Source: Dipetalonema caudispina (Eukaryota > Nematoda > Chromadorea > Rhabditida > Onchocercidae). From it: a DNA stretch of 64,000 nt. The translations under genes and the position numbers were made by a program. The notes below the pieces were generated by a model. That model was given only the letters and a program-made list of their open reading frames with translations. It searched no databases and had not been told where the DNA came from. The DNA lies in NCBI GenBank assembly GCA_013365325.1, contig JABVXV010000043.1, positions 296,653-360,652 on the forward strand, given 5' to 3'. Each line of letters starts with the position of its first letter. The stretch's first letter is position 1. This document shows positions 26,901-39,023 of the stretch, piece by piece.

Positions 26901-27193
26901 TTTTGGATATGAATGTGCCGTATCTTCGATATTGTGATCAGTTTATCAGCATTCAAAAAAAAGTTGAAGATACTTTTCTTTCTATCTCCATGATGTGATT
27001 TATGATAATTACATTATTTTTTTTAAAATTTTGTCCATCAATTTTAAGGAATCAAAGATAGATGTGTTGAATTATTGAATGTTAGTTTTGCAAGTTGTGA
27101 ATTCATTTTGAACAACGCATTGCATTCATTTACTCATAAACCTATGGCTCATTTTACATTTTGACATTTGGCTATTTGAGAAAAAGGCCCAAC

Positions 27194-27750
27194 AAAAAAA
27201 AAAAAAAAAAAAAAAAAAATTGAAAACAACGTCTTCTCTTTTTTCAACATCAAAAAGACTTCGTGTTGGAACGTCTGAAAGATGGTGTGGAGTGAATCAT
27301 AAATCAAGAAATATGAAAAAAAAAAAAAAAAAATGAGATTTTTTTTTCACTTGTCATTCGCACCAGAAAGTTTTGATTGGGTGTTTGATTTCCGCTCATA
27401 GCAATTGTTTTCAGAAAAAAGAAAGGAAAAAACATAACATAATTTCAAACACATTGTTGCATCAATTTTTCAGATTAAAAAAAAAAAAAAAAAAAAAAAC
27501 AAAGAAAAAGAAAAAAATTTTCGTATTCTTTTCAAAAGTTTTGTTAGGATGTGCGCAACTGTTGTAAGATAAAAATTATCATAATTTCTTAAAATTTGTT
27601 CGTTTTTTTTTTCTTTTTTTTTTTTGTTAAATATAGTTAGAAAAGCATCGATACAAAAAAGATTAATATTAGGTAAATGAATAACTCCAAGTTAAGAGTA
27701 GTGCATATTTCAATTGAAAGTAAGAAAAAAAAAAAAAAAAAAAAAAAAAA
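27194..27750 (+). repeat. Cluster of long A- and T-tracts upstream of the zinc transporter
   Basis: Within about 560 bases there are 26 A at 27194-27219, 17 A from about 27316, about 22 A near 27477-27499 followed by more interrupted A-rich sequence, T-rich runs near 27604-27625, and 26 A at 27725-27750. The cluster ends about 165 bases before the start codon of the next gene, so it could act as a nucleosome-poor promoter element. It could equally be neutral slippage. Confidence 0.7.
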
Positions 27751-27914
27751 CGATCCGAATAGCATTCAAGCTGTTACGATAATGTCGAATGCTTTTAATT
27801 TTCATTAATTGAAATCCTCGATATTTTATTTAATTCACTTTTAAAATATGAGAATTTTCGAATGAGTTTCTTCACAAATATTTTCTAGTGAAACTTAAAT
27901 AAAATACTAGGTTG

Positions 27915-30900
27915 ATGTCTCGTGATCGGTCTGAATCAGCGCAAAATGTTGCAAATCATATAGAGAATATCAATGATGGCACACCACTGTATTACTGTGA
28001 TAGGAATAACAAATTAAATGGTAATACCAGGTTTGTTTTTGCATCTTTATAAAGTGTAAAAGAAAAAAGTTTGATCAAATAAATCGGAAGAAATATATCC
28101 GTTATAAAATCAAGAATAGTATCATCAACTGATTTCAACATCTATTGTTGATTCACTATTATCATTTTAGTAGATTTTAAATTTTGGCAGCTTTTATTTT
28201 GCTGTTTGAAATTCAACGGATAAAAAATAATTACAATTTCCTCCTTTTGTTCCATTTCTTCTAGCTTAACTTTAATAATTTCTCCTAGAAAGCATTAAAA
28301 TCGTTTGCATATTTTTCATCACAAAAATGGTAGTAATTTTTTATTTTTTTGTTTTGCAGAAAAGCGGAGAAATCACTTTATGCTGTATCAGCGGTAACAG
28401 TGATATTTATAATAATTGAATTTTTGGGTGGTTATTTTGCTAATAGTTTGGCAATTATGACCGATGCTGGCCATATGGTTTCTGATTTGTTAAGCTTTTG
28501 TGTTGCTATTGTTGCTATTAAATTAGCACAAAGAAAGCCGACAAAACGTTTACCATTTGGATATTACAGAGCTGAAATATTGGGCGCATTAATTAGGTAT
28601 CACATATTGAATTACATCATTAATTAAGATAATATAATTAGTAATGAATGAATGTTACTTCATCATAGAAATATTTCAATGCTTTTTTTCTTTTATTTTT
28701 TTTTTTTTTATCTTCAGTGTAATAATGATTTGGGCGCTAACAGCTATACTCGTTTACGCAGCTATTGAAAGAATAATTAAACAAGATTTCGACGTTGATG
28801 TAACAGTTATGTTGTATACGGCAGCAATAAGTGTCCTATTCAATATTATCATGGGCCTTATCTTACATTTCGGAAAAACAGCTCATTCACATTTTGGAAT
28901 ATCACATAGTCATGGAAATGAGAAAACATTTCCTATCGATTTAGAGGTTATGCTTCAATTTCATTTCGAATCAATTGTTATCATTATTTCATTTCAATTT
29001 AAATTAAAATTACTAATTGCTTACACATAATTTGCTAAGCATTTAAGAGTGGAAAAGAAAAATTTACTAACATTTTAGGAAGGTACATGTAAGGTTTATC
29101 AAAATGATCTGAAAGATATTAGATGTGAACAGGATAATAATGCGAATATCATTAAAACGATTGATGTTACCAATCATAATCATCATATGTTCGAATTTGG
29201 TGTTAGTTTTTATTGATTTCATTCTTCATACCATTCATTTTGACTGTTCCATATTTTGCATAAATTACGTAAAAATTGTTTTGTACTAATTTTTATTTTC
29301 TAAAACGCCGATTATTAGATTATGTGAATAGTGCCTATCAGAATAATATATGCAACAACATTAAGATATTTAATTATAGTTAATAAAAATTGGGAAAATT
29401 CAAAATGTCAAATTCCAATTCCACAAGACTTAAGACCGCAAAATATGGCTTAATTATCTAATGATCACAAAATTCTTTTCTATTTGTTTGTTAATTTTTC
29501 GTTGTTAGCAAAAATCGTTGATTTGTATTTTAAAAATTCATTAGCGATATAAATTTGAGCAATAAACACACATCGAAATCCATGTGAAAAGAATTTTTTT
29601 TTGAAAAGTTAATTTAAACGAATGTTAATTAGAATGAAACAATTAATTAATAAAAGTAAATATGTCAACAATAAAAATTATTTTAGGGTAATATCAATAT
29701 TCGAGCGGCATTTGTTCATGTTCTTGGTGATTTATTACAGTCTCTGGGTGTACTATCTGCTGCACTAATAATTAAATTTACGAATTATCCTCTGGCAGAT
29801 CCGATCTGTACATTTCTTTTTTCAATCCTTGTTATGGTTCGCATTTTTGAATTTAAATATTTTTATTTGAAATCTCTTAATTTAATTTAATCTAAGAAGC
29901 TATAAAAATTTTCCATAATTTTAATTTTTAGTTAACGTCATTTTCGGTAGCTCGAGATTCGATACTTATTCTAATGGAAGCATCACCGAAACACATTAAT
30001 GTGGACAAATTATATAATGAGCTATGTGCTATTGAAGGTTTGCGATGGTTTTTTTTTTTTTTTTTTTTTTTTAGAAATTTAAAATTAGAAATTCAAACTA
30101 AAGTTTTAATTATTTTTGTCTTTTTTCATTTAAATGGAAATTAAAAATTAAATAGTTGTAAATAATAAATGAGGAGAAATAGATTTAATAAAATGTTTCC
30201 AATATCGGTTTTTAAGTCTTATTAATCTTAAATGTTCCTGATTATCCCATTTATTGATTTATACAGTAGCTTAGATTTCTCGAACTAAGGGTTCATGTTG
30301 AGGTTACTAATCTAGACGATGGAAAGGTATTTTCCTATTAACCAAAAAGAACAGTAGAAGATATAAGGAAAGACGAAATGGATTATTATTGTGATTTATT
30401 AACTAAATGTTTTGAAGTGGTATTTTAAGCTCTATTATTGAGATATTGGACTTGAAATGGAACTAGAAATTAGTAAGGCATTTTTTTGCTTAATTACTAA
30501 AATAAATAATCAAAAATACGAATTTTGAAGGAGTCCGAGATGTGCATTCACTTCGAGTATGGTCATTAACCATGGATAAAGTTGCAATATCGGTGCATTT
30601 GGATACCGAAAAAAGTTGTGATTCGAATCATGTAGTGCATGAAGCTAATGAAAAATTAAAATCGAAACATGGAATTCACTTTATCACTATTCAGGTAACT
30701 ATTATCATATTAATGTCATTTACTTCAATGCAGTATGCACGACAGAAAAACTTAAAACTTCCAAATGATACAGTAGCCAAGATAACCAACTTACATCGAA
30801 AGTGTCATTACATCAGAAACTAGCAAAATCAGAATGGTGTGATATTAATGAAAATCATTTTGTAAAATCTTATCCTTAAAACATAAAAAAAAGTACTCTA

Positions 30901-31088
30901 AAATTTTAATTTAAATCACTTTTTCATATCCCAGATTAAAATTATCTGAAGTTTTTTATTCTAATTTGGCACTTATGATTTAGTAACAGATTGGAATCTT
31001 TTAGGCGCAATGTATATGTAACCGAAGTGTTACAAGTCAATCATTTTCAACAACAACAACAGCAGTTCAGGATATTCTAAGGAAGTAG
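27915..31088 (+). CDS. ZnT/CDF-family zinc transporter (SLC30-like), 8 exons, 402 aa
   Basis: Exons are 27915-28030, 28360-28596, 28718-28946, 29079-29201, 29687-29836, 29932-30037, 30531-30694 and 31005-31088, all in frame. CDF proteins exchange protons for zinc and move it out of the cytosol into vesicles or out of the cell. Six membrane helices are expected. The zinc-site pair HxxxD is present in TM2 (H77-D81, GHMVSD) and TM5 (H246-D250, VHVLGD). A short His-rich cytosolic loop lies at about 168-183 ([17 protein letters not shown]), and the C-terminal domain carries the family-like [10 protein letters not shown]. Length and layout fit the SLC30A2/3/4/8 branch and nematode TTM-1/CDF-type proteins. 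The loop is shorter and less His-rich than in many ZnTs. TACTAG four bases before the ATG is a possible trans-splice acceptor. Confidence 0.95.
30049..30072 (+). repeat. 24-T homopolymer in zinc transporter intron 6
   Basis: A run of 24 T lies just after the exon 6 donor. It is a simple repeat. Confidence 0.85.
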
Positions 31089-32296
31089 AAAGTCTCATTT
31101 CAATGCGAATTTTCTGACCATTAAGTAATAAGATGATTTTTGGGCCATTAAATGACAATGATTAGAGAACGCAACGATATTTCCTTCAAACGGGTTGCAA
31201 TTTAACGTTCTAACGTTTTATAAAAATACCGCACTATCGATCGACAATGTGAAGAAGTAGCAGGGAGTGTTACTCGAAGAAGTAAAAGTGGTGCTGTGAC
31301 ATTGTACACTGCTAGCTTTAAGATAAGCTAACATTCTTTGGGATTCATTAAATCTAATAATGGGACACGTTTGGTTGCAAAATGTAATGACAATTCAACT
31401 TCTGAATGAATAAGTCTAAAGTTCATTGCTCACATCAAGCCATTCTAAATAAAGTGGAGAAACCAGAATACCAAGTACCTTTGTATGTTTGACTACTCCC
31501 TCACTCTATCCTTGTTTAAAACAGTTACGAAACTTATACCTTGAAAGGGAAATAAAAAGTTAACAACTCACCACCTCCCCTAAAAACTTCACATAAACTT
31601 TAGATTTGAATGAAAATATTACTAAGCTAGATCTTACATTTCACTTGTCCTTGTTTCCTGATTATGGTATTCTTTGTCATCACTGCCTTTCCGGAATAAT
31701 TGTTGTACATTTTACCATTGTAACGAACTGCAGCGCATGCATGTTACAAATATTGCTTCTCCGTTTATATATAATAAGAATTCATAAATTTTTACCGATA
31801 ATTTACAGACCACAAGTCATAGAAGTGGAGGAAACATAAAAGGGTTTGGTACTTTCAGATATGAAAATATCCAAACATGCAAAACTACTTCCTCTTAAGA
31901 AAACGGGAGAAAAGCGGGAAATTTTCTAATTGAAAATGTGTGAAGCAAATTTGTCCCCGAAGTAGAAATGTGAAAGGTTTCCTGACAGAGAAAAATCAGT
32001 CAAAAACTATCTGAAACAAAAACCGAGTTAAATCCGTACGAACTAATCAAAATAAAGTTATAAATCTTCTTGACAGCATTCAGGATTGATCCCGAAAAAA
32101 TGCATTATTCCTTCTTCAAGGGCGCCCTGCAAAATACTGCTGGTTACTAATAAGCATTTTTATTTAAAACTGATAAAAACTCATTGTTCAATTTTTCTGT
32201 GTATCATTGCATTTACACAGTACATCTTGGATAAACAGAAGATTTAAAATATAAGGTCTTACAGAAAATCAACATCTTGAATGATCTCAGATCATT
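31089..32296 (+). other. Intergenic region between convergent zinc transporter and SART1 genes
   Basis: Both flanking genes end here, so about 1.2 kb of shared 3' sequence lies between them. An open stretch at 31606-31839 (plus) has no recognisable motif and I do not call it. An AG acceptor near 32127 (minus) could serve an alternative last exon of SART1. Confidence 0.5.
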
Positions 32297-35200
32297 CTAA
32301 TGCCTCTCCTTCATTAAAAAACAAACAAACCCTGTATCTCTTCCAGAACCACTCAGAATAATATATGGGGTTTGCATCGCCTCTTGCTTCTTTAATTGTT
32401 TGTTGAGTGTTCCCAACGGTGTGTCCATGGAATTCATTTTCTTCATGAGCTCTTTCTTTTCCTGCTTTGCTTGTCTCTTCTCAATTTGCTTCTTCCCTGG
32501 TCCTTTGCCATGGAATCTAAAAAGAAGCTGATATAGTTATCAGTGTTTGAAATTTTTATTAAAAAATATGTGGTAATTGTCATAATTCTTATATGTCATT
32601 CGTTCATAAGTGAATCAAACGAACTTCCAACTAAGAACACGAAATGCATCCTTTGATTCCATTTCTTTTCCACGTTCGTCGACATATGTTATCCGTATAT
32701 CTGGTTTGTAATCCACTTTTTCTGGGAATGGTCGCACAGGACCCGTGCCAGTTGTTCCCATTCGTTCTAGCTTCTTCGTGTATTTCTCCTCGATATCACT
32801 GTAAAATGAATTTTTATATCTAAAATTCTACGTTTTAAAAAAACAGATTAGTCAGATTTCCAGTACTCCGAAGAATATTGATGAGATTATAACAAAAGGA
32901 CAAAAGACAACGAGACAGCTATAAATTGTAGGCTATATGTCTACAAAACATAATTCACATAATACTACAAAGAATCTAATTTTTTTTTCTTTGACAGTGA
33001 AGTGCAAGTACCTGATAAATAATGAAAAAAATATGATAGTAGACTTCGGAACAAAAGAAAAAAGAAAATAACATACTATCGACTGGTTTCAATTTGCGAG
33101 AAACGTTTGCTTTCCAAGTGTTTCAGCGATGGACCCTTCACCTTGCGTTCTTTACCAGCATCAAGATAACCTTTCTCGGCAGCAGACTTTAACATCGCAG
33201 CAACACCCTTTGTTACATCACGTTCTTCACCCAACACATTGTATGCTTCCTCATCGCTATCCTAAAATAACCAAGGAGAACTTCATTATATATTATACTG
33301 TATGCTTCAAACACCTGAATCTAAACTTTATTTTTTTCTGATAAAAAGCTTACATCACTTTCTCCATTGAGCTTTCTAGTTTTTTTGTCATCATAGGCGG
33401 ATGTTGATGCCGTTGCTTCTGTCCATTTACCTTTTATCTCCTGTTCCGATCTCGCATGATTGCGATGCTGCCTACAATATATGACCAAAATAAAACATAA
33501 GTAAAGATACTTGCAGTTTGTCGTGTAATAATATTTTGAATACTGGTACTACCCAGAAATATACACTATTTCATAAATGAAGAAACATACTGAGCTGGTG
33601 AATGATCAGCACTTGATTCCTCATCTACTTCTGTTTTTACAGCCTCCGGTTCGTTCAGTTCTCTGACATCCACTGCATCCTGCCGATTACCAGCCAAGCC
33701 GTATGTAGGAATCTCACCTGGAAAAACAACATCAAAATTTCACTCGTCATGAATGTGATTAATTTTTTAATAAACTCTATGTTAAATTCAAGCTACAATG
33801 CCGCTAATTATTACCTAAATTACGGCAATATTCCATTGTAGAATCAATAACAACACCGCCTTTATCAGTCCCTTCTTCTACATCCATCGGTTCCTCCTTC
33901 ACCGAATGTATTTTCATCAATTCATGCACCTGAAAATTATTATCGCCATAAGAATTTAAGAGTAACGGTGAAAATTAAAAGACAAATTTAGTAATTCTTG
34001 TTAACATTTGAAGCATAATTAGTATTAAATTTATAGCCAGTGCATAACCTTTAATGCAGCATCACTTTCCGGGTTTTCCTTTTTAACTTCGTGCTGTTTA
34101 AGTTTACGAGCACGATCCAACATCACAGTCAACTCTTCTTCGGCATCATCCTCAATCACAACACTAGATAAATCTACACCACCAACCAAATCTAAAATAA
34201 CGAAAATCATGCTGTGTAACTATTTTGATGTTAACTGCAGATTCTGAAATGCAATCGAAAAAAGACAAGTACAATATCGGACCATCATCATCATCTTCTT
34301 CTTCCTCCACTTGTTTAGCCAGTTTGTTCAAATTCTGCACATCTACGAAGGCGCTCGTTTCTGCAGAACGCCAATTGACCTAAATTAAAACGTGAAAACC
34401 AATAAAGAAATTGTTACGAGAATAGTGTTAAAATAAGAAATAAAGGATTTAGTAAACAGCACACAAAAACCTTTTTGTCGTCGTCATCTGCAAGTTCTCC
34501 ATCCTCTAGATTCGCTTTATCCTTTGCGATTTTCTCCTCCTCTTTAATTCCAAACGATTCTAAGCTGCGCTGTCGATTTCCTGCCTTAGCCGCTCTAACA
34601 ATAAATAATTCAATAAGTTCAGAGAAACAGACAGTAAAAAATATGATAAAACTTCAACCAAAACAGATTTATACAGCCACAATCTTCAATACAGGCTGTT
34701 CTGATGAGCTCCAAAACTTTTAAAATCCCTGCTGCTTTTATCAAAAAAAAAAAAAATTCACTTTATTCAAACGTGGATCATTGCAAACGACTATGCTGAT
34801 AACATACTGTACGGAAATTATAATGCTAAATTTTTTTAAAACAGACCTCTCAGTATCGTCAGCCAGTGCAGATTCATCTGGAATGAGATCATCAGCTTTC
34901 AACATCTTTCCCTTTCTTTTACGCAATTTTTTGTCTTTTTTTGACTTTGGTCGGCGAAATGAAAGCATTTCTTCCTGAAAAAGTCAGATAAATTTCTTTT
35001 TATCTGGTTATTCCGGAAAGAAATTCCTCATGAATAGTAAACGTAACTCTACTATACCAATAATGCGACTAAAACGTTATTAATTCAAACCTCAGTATAA
35101 AATTCGCTGGCCACCACGTACTTTGGCGTTTCCAACGATTCCAGTTTCTTGTTTGCCATAAATAACTTCCGACGAATTTCCATTTCTTCCCGTTCTTTAT

Positions 35201-37292
35201 CAATATCAACTTCGCCACCCTCACCTTGAACACATTTTACACTTAATAACAATTGGAATAGATAATGTTATCGGCAACCAAATCAGCAAGTGGAAATGTA
35301 TGAATTGAGGTTGACTATTTGGAATTTCTTTTAATGGGGGTATATATGGCCATGTTTCATACATCATAGCTAAAGATTGAACCACGCAAAATGTCTTGCT
35401 GATCGCAGTACTTCAGCAGCTACAACAGATATGGAACATAATGAACAGCAGTAAACGATAAGTCCTTGAATTCATTTAAATACATACCCAGACGGAAAGT
35501 CTTCTTCGTTTCGCCTTCTAATTCATCGTATTTTGACAGAAGACCCTTTTCTTTGGGCTGAAAATTATGAATAATGACAACATAAGGCATAAAATGATCA
35601 TTACTGGATTCTTCCAAAAAATATCCTAAACTTCAAGACAGACCATTCCGTATTCATCAAATTCCACTTCATAAGGCTCATAACGATTCTTCTTTCTCTT
35701 TAACTCGGCATTTTTCTGATACCTGTGGTTTTCAGTCAAATTTGAATTCACGAGCACTTCTTCACCTTCATCCAGAACGCCTAAATATCCCAACGTAATT
35801 TGAATGAGCAAAATGCATTAACAAATGTCTCTGGAAACAGTTAAAAAACCAGGAAGTACAAGTCTTGCAAAATGCTAACCTTTATCTTCAAGGACTAAGA
35901 CAGTTTCGCTGCCTTCCAAGAAGTCCTCCTTAGCGTGACCCACCATTAAACCTGCGAGATCTGATTTCTCCTGAGAAAATGTAAATCGTGAAAGATGAAT
36001 TAACTGTCAACGGAAAAATTATTAATTACAAAAGCCATTGCAATGATTCCGGAAATATTTATAACAATTATATCTTACTCCTCGTTTTTTAGTTTTTCTG
36101 ATGTGTTTCACTTTATTCTCCTCGCTTATCAACGCGTTAACACCAAAATCCGCGTCCATATCATCCAGAATTTTAGCCTTAAAAAGCAATTATCATATTT
36201 GTTTCACAGCAATATATTGTTTGTAGAACATTCTCAACTCGCCTAGGTTTTTCGCCCTAGCAACATCTAACATTATCTGTCAATCTAGAAATTCCAAAAA
36301 GTGAACGATTTGATAGCAAAACAATCAGGTACGCATATTTACCCTTTCTTCTGCTCTTTTCTTCTCTTCTTCCAGTTCACGATTTTTCGCCACCCAAGAG
36401 GCCGCATCTTCTTCGGAATCGGACTCTGCCAATGGCTTCGCTTTCAATACTTTTTCATACAGCTTTCGTTTATCACGAGCTACCTAAATTTATTGAGACT
36501 TATTGAGGCAGAACAGTTTTGTGAATTCTTTTAATGCTACATATGTTGCAGAGCAAAAAATAACACTTGAATAAGGATATGCTAGAAGTAAGTAAATATA
36601 TGAAGAAATCAAACCGATAATTTCTCCCGCATTTCTTCAGCTCTCTTTTTTTCTCCCATATGTTCGGCTTTTTTATGCACGAATTCCATTCCATCCTCCT
36701 TATAGATTTTTTCTACACCATCACCTCCTTCCACTTCTCGTTCCTTCGGTCCACTATCTACTTCAAGTGGAGCTAGACCAAGTGATGCACGTAATCTATT
36801 GGTTTCTTCAATTGACATACTTTCCTCACTGAAAATAATAACGTGTAAAGATTTCTAATTAAAAAGGAACTCACATGAATTATGCTGAAACATCAATACA
36901 ACTGAGAATAGAATATATGAAGGCATAGATGAAATGCAATCTAAACATTACTTTTTATTAGATGAAGGAGTACCCGGTGACTTCTCCTTATGTTTCCCTT
37001 TATCCGAACGTCTTGATCTGAAAGAATGAAAATAACTTACTGCAACTTATTGTAATGTTAAACTTTCATGAATTCTGTTTTACAAGAAAACTATAGCAAA
37101 TTATGATGATTAACGTATTTGTTAAAATTTATTCAAATTTATGTAAATTTAGAAATTAGAGAGAACACTTAAAGATTAAAATAATCCATGAACTTACTTT
37201 CTTTCTGGACTTCGTGATTGTCTATTCTCATCCGATGAATCATCATCTTTTCCAGCTTTACGTTTTCGACGATGATGTGAATCACGACCCAT
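32297..37292 (-). CDS. SART1: SART1 / Snu66-like U4/U6.U5 tri-snRNP protein, 19 exons, about 825 aa
   Basis: Exons are 37198-37292, 36952-37017, 36615-36828, 36343-36483, 36079-36177, 35880-35970, 35644-35780, 35488-35557, 35091-35224, 34847-34974, 34471-34594, 34283-34379, 34049-34191, 33815-33929, 33591-33717, 33354-33471, 33077-33261, 32625-32798 and 32297-32516. All phases agree and the length is near that of human SART1 (800 aa). SART1 is a nuclear spliceosome component needed to bring the tri-snRNP to the pre-spliceosome. Family landmarks are an Arg/Ser-rich N-terminus, SIEETNRLRASLGLAPLEV, AKILDDMDADFGV, LLSKYDELEGE, GEIPTYGLAGNR, FHGKGPGKK and SMDTPLGTLN. The last residues after TPYIILSGSG diverge from other SART1 proteins. 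A GG|GTTTGT donor-like site there suggests an unplaced final exon. Confidence 0.95.
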
Positions 37293-39023
37293 TCTTTCAC
37301 CACTATAATAGAGTAAATAACACAAGAAACTGAAATATACAATCAATGAATGAAATTCACACATTCACTAAGTATCCCAACTCATTAATTAATTAATTCA
37401 TAGCCATAAGATTTCATCTCTTATTCCCTCAAATCTTGGCTTTAAGACCATTGTTGTTTTTGTGCTGCAAGATAGAGCAAGACAGACTGCTACATTCTTA
37501 GACCGGGAAATCTCGGACACACTTTGAAGATATAGTAAAAGGTGAAGAGTGGGAATTTCGAGGAGTTTTCATTGCTGAAAATGATTGAAAAGTCTGGAAT
37601 TTTACTAAAGTTTTTCGATAATTTCATCAAACTCGAAAGAAGTGCAATTTTCAAAACTTCATAGTATCTATTTAACAGATTAAGATTGGTTGTTTATTCA
37701 TTTAATCTTGCTTCACAGAATTATTTGTTTAGAAACGAAAAAAGTATAATATATAGGTAAAGTGATGGAGTGAAACTTTGCTACGGAATTAGTGTCTTTT
37801 TTTTTCTTTTTCTTTGTTTCTTTTTGAAATCAAATCTGAAATATTTTCCAAATTGAATTGAATTGAGTAGAATTTTTCCCCCTCCTTTTGAAATCAAACT
37901 TAAAATCCCGCTTAATAAAGTGAGATGGGATCATTGATTTGTAAAGCGAAGCATTTCCTGTCCCTTATGCCTTCCCTTCATATAACTACCATTGACTGAT
38001 GATTTCAAGGCGCATGGGATGTTTGTTTTCGTAGCATTGTAGTCATAGTGTCATATCTCATGTCGGACAAGTGAAGCACTGTTTGGTCTCACACAATTAT
38101 TTTCAGCAATCAGAGTCGTGTATCGTAATGATAGATTTAGTAAACCGGTTCCAATGATGTTTTTGGCGGCAAACTTTTTGATCAGCTGGCAAGGTCACTT
38201 GTTGTGCTTGTTGGGTTGTGTAGGTCAGGGGTCGTGGTGGGAGGAGGTGATCGGCGTAATTTGGTGGTATTGAGCATTCTTTTGGTGCAGGAGACCCATG
38301 GAGTTGTATTTCCTTATCGACTTTGATCCTTTGTGAGGCGGAGTGCTTGTTACAAAGTGAATCTTCTGATTATTCATAATTTTATTTAGTAAAATATTCA
38401 TTACAACAGAAAAGTTATGAACAACACTAATCATTCTAGAATGATATTATGAACAACACTAATCATTCTAGAATGATATTATGAACAACACTAATCATTC
38501 TAGAATGATCCACCAGTACGGAACCTGAAGATCTCAGATAGGAATAGTAAGTGCATTAGCGTTCTTTACCCACCCCCTTGATCATACTTTCTCCCGTAAG
38601 GATTATCTTTTGAGTTGGCCTATGGTCATAGTTCATGTATTGTTAACTCCTTAGTGTAAAACGACATAGTTTGAGATACTAAAGTTGATTTCATATTTCA
38701 ATATTTTTCCGTCTAACTGCTGATACGGAGTCCTCTACAGGTTGATTACTAGCATCTGGACTCTAAATTTATTTTTCGTCTTGTGCTTCTTCAATTCTTG
38801 TTCTATCTGGAAAACCTCTGTTTATGTGTTTTGCTGCGAAAGTTCGAAGTTCTATCCATACTTCCTCTTAAGCCATGTCTAAATAGGGATTGAAAAATGA
38901 ACATAAATTTTTCTTCGCTGAGAAGCATATTTTTCAAAAGTACTTATTTGAAAAAATTTTTGCCTCAGGGACGAAGAAGCAGTTTCTAAATCGAATCACT
39001 GAATCAGTTTTCTACTAAGTGCA
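37293..39023 (-). other. Intergenic region between divergent SART1 and CKS1 genes
   Basis: This is 1.7 kb between two divergently transcribed genes, so it should hold both promoters. It contains a 3 x 32-bp tandem repeat, listed separately. A less AT-rich, G-rich patch lies at about 38100-38340. It is open on the minus strand for about 69 codons at 38225-38434 but lacks motifs, splice context or family resemblance. Confidence 0.5.
38415..38510 (+). repeat. Three perfect tandem copies of a 32-bp unit containing a 16-bp palindrome
   Basis: Copies start at 38415, 38447 and 38479. The units look identical and each carries the perfect palindrome ATCATTCTAGAATGAT. With no divergence between copies the array is recent or homogenised. 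It sits between two divergent genes, about 0.5 kb from the CKS1 start. It could be a minisatellite or a set of repeated protein-binding sites. Confidence 0.9.

Larger units (their letters stand above)
18896..27914 (+). other. Gene-poor 9 kb region
   Basis: No exon chain with conserved motifs could be built on either strand. Open stretches such as 20180-20362 and 24233-24475 are short, AT-rich and lack recognisable motifs. Content consists of homopolymer runs (for example 21221-21240), a two-copy degenerate repeat near 23.8 kb and a cluster of A/T tracts from 27.19 kb. It may hold distal regulatory DNA of the zinc transporter or fast-evolving small genes that I cannot recognise. Confidence 0.5.

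Noticed and set aside
38225..38434. 69-codon open frame on the minus strand upstream of SART1
   Set aside because: It overlaps the 32-bp repeat, has no recognisable motif, and no splice partner was found.
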